DNA from: an uncultured Christensenellaceae bacterium
GTDB taxonomy: Bacteria > Bacillota > Clostridia > Christensenellales > Aristaeellaceae
Direction of reading: 5' to 3'
Assembly: GCA_905234985.1 (NCBI GenBank)
Contig: CAJOJQ010000030.1
Span: 1-64,000, forward strand
DNA: 64,000 nucleotides
The translations under genes were made by a program, and so were the position numbers. Every line of letters begins with the position of its first letter. Position 1 is the stretch's first letter. Below the pieces are notes generated by a model that was not told the DNA's origin, ran no database searches, and saw only the letters and a program-made list of their open reading frames with translations. This document shows positions 26,593 to 34,393 of this stretch, piece by piece.

Positions 26593-27807
26593 ATGAAGCA
26601 TTTGATTCAGATTCTCTCTTTGGCGATTGCCCTTTGCATGATTTTCACTTTTGCCGCCTCGGCGGAAACCGCGTCTCCCATCTATTCCGCCAGCGACCTG
26701 TTCACCAGCCGGGATTACGAACAGACCGCCGATCTGACCGGCGCGGTTTCCTACAGCGTTTCCGACGGCCAGGACATCCGCATCACCGCCGCGGGCGTGT
26801 ACGTACTCACCGGCTCCGCCTCCAACGTGACCGTGTACGTGGAAGCGGGGAAAGACGATAAGGTGCAAATCGTGCTGAACGGCGTTTCCGTGACCAACAC
26901 CAATTTCCCCGTGATCTACGTGAAGACCGCCGACAAGGTGTTCGTCACCGTCAGCGGCGACAGCGTCCTGTCCGTCACCGGTTCCTTTGCCGCCGACGGC
27001 AGCACTAAGACCGACGGCGTGATCTTTTCCAAAACCGACCTGACGCTGAACGGCACGGCGTCCCTGACCGTTACATCCACCGATAACGGCGTCGTGTGCA
27101 AGGACGACCTGAAAATCACCGGCGGCGCCTACACCGTGACCGCTTCCTCCAAGGCCATTGAGGCCAACGATTCCATCCGCGTCGCGGGCGGAGACCTGTA
27201 CCTGACTGCCGGAACGGACGGTTTGCACGCGGAGAATGACAGCGATGACACCAAAGGTTACATCTACATCGGCGGCGGCAGCCTGACCATCAGCGCCGGG
27301 GACGACGGCATTCATGCCCTGTCCGTGGTGCAGATCGACGGCGGCGCCCTGAACATCAAGGCCGCCGAGGGCATTGAAGGCACCTACATCCAATTCAACG
27401 GCGGCACGGTCAACATCCAGAGTACCGACGACGGCGTGAACGCCGCCTATAAATCCAGCGCCTACACTCCCACCGTGGAAATCAACGGCGGCGACATCAC
27501 CGTGGCCATGGGCGCGGGCGATACGGACGGCATCGACTCCAACGGCAACATCATCATGAACGGCGGCACCGTCACCGTGACCGGCAACAGCACTTTCGAC
27601 TATGACGGGGCCGCCCAGTATAACGGCGGCACCATCATCGCAAACGGCCAGCAGATCGCTTACATTCCCAACCAGATGATGGGTGGCGGCATGATGGGCG
27701 GCGGCTTCGGCGACGGCTGGGGCAACGCCAATACCAACGGCGGCTGGGGCGGCAATTTCGGCGGAGGCGGCTTCGGCGGAGGCCGGGGCGGACGCGGCGG
27801 CTGGTAA
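26593..27807 (+). CDS. Exported beta-solenoid protein, Cthe_2159-like (DUF4353)
   Basis: This is a 404-residue protein with a signal peptide (MKHLIQILSLAIALCMIFTFAASAE). Residues 45-350 consist of successive short beta turns with DGLHAEND, GGGSLTISAGDDGIHA, GGTVNIQSTDDGVNA and GAGDTDGIDSNG. These are the Asp/Gly-rich repeats of the Cthe_2159 family, whose founding member binds cellulose and polygalacturonate and coordinates calcium. The C-terminal 45 residues are a Met/Gly then Gly/Arg/Trp-rich tail (MMGGGMMGGGFGDGW...GGRGGRGGW) with no anchor motif. A polysaccharide-binding surface or extracellular role is expected. Confidence 0.85.
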   Translation: MKHLIQILSLAIALCMIFTFAASAETASPIYSASDLFTSRDYEQTADLTGAVSYSVSDGQDIRITAAGVYVLTGSASNVTVYVEAGKDDKVQIVLNGVSVTNTNFPVIYVKTADKVFVTVSGDSVLSVTGSFAADGSTKTDGVIFSKTDLTLNGTASLTVTSTDNGVVCKDDLKITGGAYTVTASSKAIEANDSIRVAGGDLYLTAGTDGLHAENDSDDTKGYIYIGGGSLTISAGDDGIHALSVVQIDGGALNIKAAEGIEGTYIQFNGGTVNIQSTDDGVNAAYKSSAYTPTVEINGGDITVAMGAGDTDGIDSNGNIIMNGGTVTVTGNSTFDYDGAAQYNGGTIIANGQQIAYIPNQMMGGGMMGGGFGDGWGNANTNGGWGGNFGGGGFGGGRGGRGGW

Positions 27808-27815
27808 CAAAAAGG

Positions 27816-28206
27816 GTCGGCTTGTTACTACTCAGCCTGCGGCTTCGTAGTAACGCGCGGGCGGGTATTGCATACCCCCCGCGAATCCGCAGCCTCAAAG
27901 GTCGCAACTCCCCTTCATGGGGAGATTGCTCCCTTTCGCACGGGCGAAACTCCCGCCACAGGCGGTCGCCCGTGGTTCGTCCCCCCGCACGGTTTTTCCT
28001 AAAATTCCTACGGAATTTCCGGGCGGAAAAACCGCAAGGTAGGAAAATTTCATCTGGTCGTCTTCGCTCCCGCCTGAAATTTTCCGTCCTCGCGGCGTAC
28101 ACGCCGCCGCTGCGGATTTTTAGTCAAGGGGTGTTCCCCTTGACAATCCCCCTCCGATACCGTTTCTTTCTCGGTTCCACAGGGGGCTGAGTAGTAACGT
28201 CGGCTT
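27816..28206. mobile_element. 375-bp hairpin-rich non-autonomous element inserted in a terminator
   Basis: The element runs from 27824 to 28198 and is bounded by perfect 14-bp terminal inverted repeats: GTTACTACTCAGCC at 27824-27837 and its complement at 28185-28198. It is flanked by an exact 8-bp direct repeat, GTCGGCTT, at 27816-27823 and 28199-28206. Removing the element and one repeat leaves a clean terminator (AAAGGGTCGG, loop, CCGGCCCTTTTTT). The interior has at least six further hairpins, for example 27824-27854, 28123-28144 and the 11-bp GGAAAATTTCA pair between about 28040 and 28090. No open frame with a ribosome site or family motif is seen, so it needs a transposase in trans or acts as a structured RNA. 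Confidence 0.85.
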
Positions 28207-28229
28207 TGAGTCCGGCCCTTTTTTTTCGC

Positions 28230-28258
28230 TTGCTTTTTAGAACGTCCTGCGGTATCAT
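28230..28258 (+). promoter_or_regulatory. Promoter of the lipoprotein-isomerase pair
   Basis: TTGCTT (28230-28235), 17-base spacer and TATCAT (28253-28258), 40 bases before the start codon and just downstream of the inserted element. Confidence 0.5.
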
Positions 28259-28298
28259 GTCTTTGCGGAAAGATTATCCGGAAAGGACGGAAAGAAAA

Positions 28299-28946
28299 AT
28301 GAAAAAAATGATGGCCATTCTGTGCGCTTTGCTGCTGACCTGCTTTGCATTCGCTGCTTGCGCCGAAGCCCCTGTGTCCAACCTTTACAAGCCGAACACG
28401 TCCGAGACGTTCAAGGCCCTGGTGGGGGGGAAGAGCTTTGAAGCCGGGCTTACCGGGTGGGAGTCGGCCGGTGAGGACGAAGACGCGAAATTCACGATCT
28501 CGATCACTGTTTATGAGAGAGACCGGTTTGACGCAGCGGTGATTGAGAATCTTGAGGCGCGCGATATCCTTTGCTTTGGAGACGGAACGGCCTTTATGGT
28601 CATGGAAGTGATTCGCGACGAATTCGGCGTGACCGTAAAGGATGGCTTCGATAATGGCTATACCTTCTTCAAGACGGAAGACGGAGACGCTTATATCGCG
28701 GCAACGGACACTGATCATCCCATCTATACGGAAGTTTTCACGGTGAAAGTGCCGCTGGAGAAGGACGTGAGCTTCCTGGACGGGAGCGATCCTGAAAACC
28801 TGGAAGCGCCTGTGAAATTAGGATTTGATGAACTGCTAAATCATCTGCTGGAAGGAACGAGCTTTGCTCCGTACAACACCAAGGTCACCTTTGATGAGAA
28901 CGGAAAACTGGTTGAGTTCCTTTACACTTACTCTCCCTGGAACTGA
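28299..28946 (+). CDS. Putative lipoprotein of unknown function
   Basis: The product is 215 residues. The N-terminus MKKMMAILCALLLTCFAFAAC is a signal sequence ending in a FAAC lipobox. The mature part is mixed alpha/beta with an acidic, hydrophilic profile and no cysteine pairs. Segments such as TISITVYERDRFDAAVIENL and NTKVTFDENGKLVEFLYTYSPW suggest a small beta-rich secreted domain. It is not recognised. GGAAAGGACGGAAAGAAAA precedes the ATG. The isomerase gene follows after 25 bases. Confidence 0.7.
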   Translation: MKKMMAILCALLLTCFAFAACAEAPVSNLYKPNTSETFKALVGGKSFEAGLTGWESAGEDEDAKFTISITVYERDRFDAAVIENLEARDILCFGDGTAFMVMEVIRDEFGVTVKDGFDNGYTFFKTEDGDAYIAATDTDHPIYTEVFTVKVPLEKDVSFLDGSDPENLEAPVKLGFDELLNHLLEGTSFAPYNTKVTFDENGKLVEFLYTYSPWN

Positions 28947-28971
28947 GATTTCTCCGGAAGGATATGAGCCA

Positions 28972-29739
28972 ATGAAAATCGGATTCTGCGCGAAACTGGA
29001 GCGGATCGGCGAAGTGGCCGCGGCGGGCTTTGATTATATCGAGCCGCAGGTGGCTGCCGCCGTTGCCTGGACAAAGGAAGAGTTTGAAAAGTATCTGGAC
29101 GCGGTGAAAAACGCGCCCATTCCCGCCCCGTCCTTCAACGTGCTGTTTCCCGGGGAGATTGCTCTGCTGGGGCCGGACGCCGACGAGCGGGTGATCGTCC
29201 GCTATTTGCACGGGGCTTTTGAACGGGTGCAGAAGTTAGGCGGCAAGGTGGTTGTGTTCGGCAGCGGCAGATGCCGGAAGCGGCCCGAAACCGTGCCCTA
29301 TGCCGACGCTTTCCGCCGTCTGATTGAAATCACCCGGCTGATTGGCGAAATCGCCGCGCAGTATGGGATCACCATCGTGATCGAACCCCTGAACCGGGGC
29401 GAAACCAACATGATCAATTCCGTGGCGGAAGGGGCCTGCCTGGCCGCTGCCGCAAACCATCCCAACGTGAAGCTGCTGGCGGATTATTACCATGTGGCCG
29501 TGGAAGGCCACGCGCCGGAGGATCTGGCCCGGGTGGGCGGCATCGCCCATTGCCATATCGCCACGCTGAAGGGCCGCCGCGCGCCGCTGGACGCGGAGGA
29601 CGGATTCAAAACAATGTTCGCCGCCATGAAGCAAACTGGTTATGACGGGCTGATCAGCGTGGAAGGCGGCATCGACGATTTGGGCAGGGACGGTCCCGCG
29701 TGCGTCCGCCTGCTGAAAAAGCTGTGGGAAGAAGCATAA
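28972..29739 (+). CDS. Sugar phosphate isomerase/epimerase (AP-endonuclease-2 fold)
   Basis: This is a 255-residue TIM barrel of the xylose-isomerase-like family. Evidence includes GFDYIEPQVA near residue 20, VVVFGSGRCRKRP (the G-S-G-x-x-R variant) near 95, ITIVIEPLNRGETNMINS near 140 (metal Glu), KLLADYYHVAVEGH near 175 (metal Asp and His), GIAHCHIA near 198 and DGLISVEGG near 235 (metal Glu). All metal ligands are present. Substrate unknown. It starts with ATG after AGGATATGAGCCA and is followed by a strong bidirectional terminator. Confidence 0.85.
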   Translation: MKIGFCAKLERIGEVAAAGFDYIEPQVAAAVAWTKEEFEKYLDAVKNAPIPAPSFNVLFPGEIALLGPDADERVIVRYLHGAFERVQKLGGKVVVFGSGRCRKRPETVPYADAFRRLIEITRLIGEIAAQYGITIVIEPLNRGETNMINSVAEGACLAAAANHPNVKLLADYYHVAVEGHAPEDLARVGGIAHCHIATLKGRRAPLDAEDGFKTMFAAMKQTGYDGLISVEGGIDDLGRDGPACVRLLKKLWEEA

Positions 29740-29751
29740 TCGAATCAACAA

Positions 29752-29798
29752 AACAACGGCCAGTACACATTTCTGATGTGAACCGACCGTTGTTTTTT
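29752..29798. terminator. Bidirectional terminator between convergent genes
   Basis: AACAACGG and CCGTTGTT form the base, with CACAT/ATGTG higher in the stem. A T-run follows on the plus strand, and AAAAC gives T on the minus strand. It separates the isomerase gene from the convergent glycoside-hydrolase-like gene. Confidence 0.8.
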
Positions 29799-29802
29799 GC
29801 AA

Positions 29803-32070
29803 TCATTTCAGGCAAAGGGCGATTTCCCCGCCCGCGCTGCGGTAGCTGATCAGTGCCGTTTGGCTGGCCCCGTCATACTGCCAGGAAATGTCGGTTTCAT
29901 CCGACCGGCAGGCGGCGGGAACGAAGGGCAGGCGCAGGCGGATATACACCAGCACCTGATCCGCCGCGTGGACGCGGAGGCAAAGGGAAGAATCGCCGAT
30001 TTCCGCGCTGACGATGCGGGCGGCGGTGGCGATCACGGCGAAACGGCCTTTTTCCAGCCGATCCAGATCATACAGCAGCGCCCCGTCTCCCGGATTCACC
30101 GTTTTCCGGGAAATGACAGGGTAGCCGTCCGCCAACAGATCCACGAAGCGGCCCTCGAAAGTCTTCGGGTCGTCCAGCGCGCTTTCCTCCAACACCTGGC
30201 AAATGACGTATGGACCCCGCCGGAGGGTGATGTGGTTGCTGTACGCCCAGTCCACGCCCCCCTCCCGGAGGGTGTTTTTTATCAGCGTCCGCCATTGATC
30301 GGCCTCCGCTTTTCGCAGGCAGAGGGCGGCGGGCATATGGTTCCAGACGATCACTCGACCCCGGCCCGCGGGGAAAGCGCCGTCCTCCGGCTTCCGGGGC
30401 AGGCCCAGCAGCTCAAACAGGTGCTGCATGGGGTGGGTGTACCCCTGATCCCGCCACCAGGAGCGGACGGCGTGGAAGGGATCGCCGCCGTCGCCCACGC
30501 AGATCAGGCAGCCGCCTCCGCGCACCCAGGCCGCCAGGGCGTCGTGGATGTCCGGGAACAGGGGCTTCATGAATTCGTAGCTGAGGATGGCGAAGCGGAA
30601 TTCTTTCAGATAGTCCGGGAACCGGCGCACGTTGTCCAACTGCACGGGGCGGATGGGCAGGCCGTATTTCAGCAGGGGCAGGGCCAGGCCGTAAAAGTGG
30701 GGGAAGGCGGAGCTTTCGATCAGGGTGTTCATCCCCGCCGCGTCCTGATCGAGGTTTTCCATATAGGCGCGGGAACGGGCGGACTTTTCGGCGATTTCTT
30801 CCGGGGACGCGATTTCCGAGTTTTTCACGATCAGGCTGTACAGCCCTTCTTCCGACCCGGCGGTGGGAATTTGATCCGGGAAGGCGCGCTGATAGAGGCA
30901 GGAATCCGACAGGAAAAGCCCTACCGGCTCCCGCACGCCCTCAAATTGCCAATCCGGCTGCTCCATATCCCCGAACAGCTGGAACATGCCGGAAAGGAGC
31001 GTGCGGTAGCTGTCCGGAATGGGCTTGGCGTCCGCCGCCGCGAAGCTGGTTTCGTCCTTTTCGCCGATTTTGGGCTGCACCCGGGGATAGCGGCCCTCAA
31101 ACACCCGCCGGGGCCAGGGGCAGACCTCATAATGCCACACCTGGGGATGCAGCAGGGAGGCAATGGCGGTTTTCAGATAATTGTACCGGTAGTTTTCCCA
31201 GGTGTAGGCGGGATTGTCCTCGATGGGATCGTTCAGGAACCACATCCGGCGGCCCGTGCCCCGGCTGAACTCCTGCATGACCCCGTATTCCAAATACGCC
31301 GTTTCAAAGGTGCGCTCCCGGTACAGGCCCTCGTACACGTTGGCTACCCGGCTGGTGCCCGTCCAGACCTGGGCGATGTAGCCGTCCACCGTGGGAATGC
31401 CGATCAGGCTGGCTTCCGGGCTGAGGATTTTCCATTGGGTGTAATTGAGCAGGCTGTGGGTGGGCACGTAAAAGCGCAGGTCGCGGCCATATTTTTCCAG
31501 GGCGTAGGCTTTCAGGGCGGCGCTGATACGGGCCAGGGTCTGGGCGTACAATTCCGCTTTCAGCCGGGCGCAGCGCCAATGAGCGTCTATCCCGGCGTGC
31601 TGGGGCACAAAGGGTTCTCCATACCGGGCATCGTACGCCCTTTGGAAGGCGGGGGAATACCCGCTTCGATCCCAGAACTCCGGTTCCTCCATGTGAATGG
31701 CAAGCACGCCTAAGTCCACGGCGATTTTCAGCCGTTCGATGAGATAATCCGCAAAGGCGTCGGTGGGCGTCATGTAGGGCACGCGGGGGCCGTGCAGCAC
31801 CATCTGGCCGTCCCGTTCCCGTTGGGCTTCGTCCCAGTGGTCATGGCCGTCCCAGCCGCCGTCCAGGTAATCCTGGTAATCCCCCCAGGAAATGCCCGTC
31901 ATCAGGTGTACCGGGTAGCCCGCGCCCGCGAATTGCCTGATCCGCTCCGGCATGGTCTCATCCGTGCCGTACACCATCACAAAATCACACTTGAGGTCAA
32001 TGGCCGGGGTGAGGGGCCTGCTTTCCTGATAGCCCGTTTTTTCCTCTTCGTTTTTCCGAATGTACGCCAT
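29803..32070 (-). CDS. Large glycoside-hydrolase-like protein of uncertain family
   Basis: This 755-residue protein has no signal peptide. Residues 1-400 look like a TIM barrel: KCDFVMVYGTD, GYPVHLMTGISW, VLAIHMEEPEFWDRSGY with candidate catalytic Glu near residue 137, RFYVPTHSLLNY and HPQVWHYEVCPWPRRVFEGRYP. Residues about 470-620 resemble the amidotransferase-like middle domain of GH42-type enzymes (FRFAILSYEFMKPL, GGCLICVGDGGDPF). The last 100 residues are beta-rich. The three-part order recalls GH42 beta-galactosidases, but the family cannot be fixed. It is intracellular. It lies 29 bases downstream of the binding-protein gene at the end of the surface locus, so it may be co-transcribed. 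Confidence 0.6.
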   Translation of the reverse strand: MAYIRKNEEEKTGYQESRPLTPAIDLKCDFVMVYGTDETMPERIRQFAGAGYPVHLMTGISWGDYQDYLDGGWDGHDHWDEAQRERDGQMVLHGPRVPYMTPTDAFADYLIERLKIAVDLGVLAIHMEEPEFWDRSGYSPAFQRAYDARYGEPFVPQHAGIDAHWRCARLKAELYAQTLARISAALKAYALEKYGRDLRFYVPTHSLLNYTQWKILSPEASLIGIPTVDGYIAQVWTGTSRVANVYEGLYRERTFETAYLEYGVMQEFSRGTGRRMWFLNDPIEDNPAYTWENYRYNYLKTAIASLLHPQVWHYEVCPWPRRVFEGRYPRVQPKIGEKDETSFAAADAKPIPDSYRTLLSGMFQLFGDMEQPDWQFEGVREPVGLFLSDSCLYQRAFPDQIPTAGSEEGLYSLIVKNSEIASPEEIAEKSARSRAYMENLDQDAAGMNTLIESSAFPHFYGLALPLLKYGLPIRPVQLDNVRRFPDYLKEFRFAILSYEFMKPLFPDIHDALAAWVRGGGCLICVGDGGDPFHAVRSWWRDQGYTHPMQHLFELLGLPRKPEDGAFPAGRGRVIVWNHMPAALCLRKAEADQWRTLIKNTLREGGVDWAYSNHITLRRGPYVICQVLEESALDDPKTFEGRFVDLLADGYPVISRKTVNPGDGALLYDLDRLEKGRFAVIATAARIVSAEIGDSSLCLRVHAADQVLVYIRLRLPFVPAACRSDETDISWQYDGASQTALISYRSAGGEIALCLK

Positions 32071-32099
32071 GGCCGGCCATCCTCCGTTTTCGGGGCGCT

Positions 32100-32981
32100 T
32101 TACTGCTCGTAGAAGAACAGGCCCTCGCTGGTGAGATACCGCACGTAGTTGGCGAACAGGTCCTTTATCTGCCGGGCAAATTCCGCTTCCTCCGGGCAAG
32201 GCGCGCCGTTATACCCCCCCTGGGCCAGCAGCTCCTGCCACGCACTTTCCCCGCAGGCCGCTTTCACCGCCTGCCACACGGCCAGGGAGAACGCGTCCGA
32301 CGCGCCCGCCTGGGCGAAAACGCCCTGTCCGATCCCCGGAAGATTCGCGGAGAACAGCCGCTGGTACCCCGCCGCCTCCTTCGGCAGCATGGCGGCGCTG
32401 AACACCGCGATGTCCGGCGCGCCGTTTTTCGCTTCCTCCGCGGCTTCTTCGTAATCCATGTAAAAGTTTTGGTCCACATACAGATCCTTTGTCGCTTCCA
32501 GCACCAGGTAATCGTTGTGGCTGGCTTCGATCAGGCGGGCGATGAAAAGTTCATAGGCGTTTTCCTCGGTATAGGCCAAAAGGCTCTCCGGCGTGATCTC
32601 GGCCAGGGCTTCCAGCACGGCGGGAGCGGCGTAGAAATCGCTGTCCGAGGCGGCAACCTGGGTCAAAGGCCGCAGGGCGACGCGCAGATCCTGGTCGATA
32701 TAGCCCTGCAGGGAAAGGATCATGACATCCTGACAGCACAGAAGAAGCGCTTCATCGGGATCGGGCAGGGCCAGGAAAGCGTTTGCGGCCTCGGCGATAT
32801 CGGAAAACCGCATCACCTGAACCTTCTGGCCCAGGGCCGTTTCTAACTGTCCGGCCAGATAATCGCTCATGGCCGCCTCCGCGGGGCAGTCGGCATAGGG
32901 GTCCACCAGGGTCACGTCCGCCAGGGCGGAGGACATCGAAACGACCAGGATCAGCAGCAGAATCAGGGACAGTTTTTTCAT
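32100..32981 (-). CDS. Exported binding-protein-like protein
   Basis: The product is 293 residues with a signal peptide (MKKLSLILLLILVVSMSSALA). The mature part, with AEAAMSDYLAGQLETALGQKVQVM, DEALLLCCQDVM and VALRPLTQVAASDSDFYAAP, follows the order of a TctC-like (tripartite tricarboxylate) or type-2 periplasmic binding fold. There, 'L-A-x-x-L-x-x-x-L-G-x-x-V' precedes the hinge. It lacks a lipobox, and no TctAB genes are near. The start is preceded by AGGAGAGAACACC. Its position 17 bases after the MBOAT gene suggests a role with the surface polymer rather than transport. Confidence 0.55.
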   Translation of the reverse strand: MKKLSLILLLILVVSMSSALADVTLVDPYADCPAEAAMSDYLAGQLETALGQKVQVMRFSDIAEAANAFLALPDPDEALLLCCQDVMILSLQGYIDQDLRVALRPLTQVAASDSDFYAAPAVLEALAEITPESLLAYTEENAYELFIARLIEASHNDYLVLEATKDLYVDQNFYMDYEEAAEEAKNGAPDIAVFSAAMLPKEAAGYQRLFSANLPGIGQGVFAQAGASDAFSLAVWQAVKAACGESAWQELLAQGGYNGAPCPEEAEFARQIKDLFANYVRYLTSEGLFFYEQ

Positions 32982-32998
32982 GGTGTTCTCTCCTTTGA

Positions 32999-34393
32999 TC
33001 AGAATCGGAAGTAAATGAAGGGGTTGTAGGTCGCGCCCAGCAGCAGCGCCACGCACAGGGCAAACAGCAGGATATCCCCCGCCGTGCAGCCGATTTCCGA
33101 AAGCCTTGGCGGCAGCTTTTTCCGCAGCCACGCGGCCAGGGGCAGGCAGCCCACGCAGGCGGGGATCAGCAGGAACAGGGGATACAGCGCGTCGTGATGG
33201 GAAAGTAGGAAGCCCGCCGTTGTCCCGTCGAAGCGGAACAGGCCCGCAAAAGCCGCCCCGATCTGCTCCAGGGATTCCAGGCGGAAAATGATCCATCCGC
33301 CTAACACGATCAGCAGCAGGCACACGTGGCGGAGAACGGCGGGAACCTTCATCAGCCGTTCCCTGCCCAGCAGCTTTTCAAGCAGCAGGAAAACGAAATA
33401 ATACAGCCCCCACAGGATGAAATTCCAGGAAGCGCCGTGCCACAGGCCCGTCAGCGCCCACACAGCCAGCATGTTCAGCGCCGTGCGCGCCATGCCCCGG
33501 CGGCTGCCGCCCAGGGGGATATACACGTAATCCCGGAAGCAGGAACTCAAAGAAATGTGCCATCTGCGCCAGAAATCCGTGACCGAGGAAGCGATATAGG
33601 GGTAATTGAAATTTTCCAGGAAATGAAAGCCGAACATGCGGCCCATGCCGATAGCCATATCGCTGTAACCGGAAAAATCATAATAAATTTGCAGCATGTA
33701 GGCGATCGCCCCCAGCCACAGCGCGCCGCCGGAGAGCAGCGCCGCCTGATCGAACACCGTATCGGCCAGCATGGCCATGGCGTTGGCGAACACCACCTTT
33801 TTGCCCAGGCCGATCACGAACCGGTGCAGCCCCTGGGTAAACAAATCGAAGCTCTCTTCCCGGTGATCCAGCTCCTCCGCCACCGTCTGATACCGCACGA
33901 TGGGCCCGGCCACCAGCTGGGGAAACAGGCAGATATAGGTGGCCAGCTTCAGCAGGCTCCTTTGGGGCGGCGTTTCCCGGCGGTACACGTCGGCCATGTA
34001 GCTGATGATCTGGAAGGTGAAAAAGCTGATGCCGATGGGCAAACTTACCTGCAAGGCGGGCATGGGCACGCCCAGCAGCGCTTCTAAGTTGCGCAGCACG
34101 AAGTCCCCGTACTTGAAAAAGCCGATGGCCCCCAAATCCGCGATGAGGGCGGCGGTCAGAAGCAGGCTTCGGGCCGGTTTGTTTTTCGCCCTGCCCATGG
34201 CAAGCGCCAGCCCGTAATTGATCAGGATCAGCCCGATCATCAGGAACAGGTACACCGGTTCGCCCCAGGCGTAAAACACCAGGGAAAACAGGCACAGCAC
34301 CGCGTTCTTGGCCCGGACGCCCCGCACGAGAAAATAGCAGATCAGCACGCAGGGCAGGAACACCAGCAGGAAGACCAGGCTGGAAAATACCAT
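32999..34393 (-). CDS. MBOAT-family membrane O-acyltransferase (AlgI/DltB-like)
   Basis: This 464-residue polytopic enzyme transfers acyl groups across the membrane onto extracellular polymers. Motifs include VFYAWGEPVYL, FFKYGDF, LPIGISFFTFQIISYMADVYR, FPQLVAGPIVRY, YYDFSGYSDMAIG, NFNYPYIASSVTDFWRRWHISLSSCFRDYVYIPLGG, and WHGASWNFILWG with the catalytic His. About 11 helices are present. In alginate-type systems it works with SGNH/AlgX-J partners, and the upstream overlapping gene encodes such a DHHW protein. Start ATG at 34393 overlaps the DHHW stop by one base after AGGAGGCGGATCGC. Confidence 0.95.
   Translation of the reverse strand: MVFSSLVFLLVFLPCVLICYFLVRGVRAKNAVLCLFSLVFYAWGEPVYLFLMIGLILINYGLALAMGRAKNKPARSLLLTAALIADLGAIGFFKYGDFVLRNLEALLGVPMPALQVSLPIGISFFTFQIISYMADVYRRETPPQRSLLKLATYICLFPQLVAGPIVRYQTVAEELDHREESFDLFTQGLHRFVIGLGKKVVFANAMAMLADTVFDQAALLSGGALWLGAIAYMLQIYYDFSGYSDMAIGMGRMFGFHFLENFNYPYIASSVTDFWRRWHISLSSCFRDYVYIPLGGSRRGMARTALNMLAVWALTGLWHGASWNFILWGLYYFVFLLLEKLLGRERLMKVPAVLRHVCLLLIVLGGWIIFRLESLEQIGAAFAGLFRFDGTTAGFLLSHHDALYPLFLLIPACVGCLPLAAWLRKKLPPRLSEIGCTAGDILLFALCVALLLGATYNPFIYFRF

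Noticed and set aside
26491-27810. 439-codon minus-strand frame opposite the Cthe_2159-like gene
   Set aside because: Its Ala/Gly/Val/His composition mirrors the repeat codons of the real gene, which has a signal peptide, ribosome site and family repeats.
27822-28190. 122-codon frame inside the 375-bp element
   Set aside because: It is made of hairpin arms (Arg/Pro/Ser-rich), has no ribosome site, and spans the inverted ends. It is not a transposase.
29797-31713. 638-codon plus-strand frame opposite the glycoside-hydrolase-like gene
   Set aside because: No motif and no ribosome site. The minus-strand frame has structured domain motifs and a terminator placed after it.
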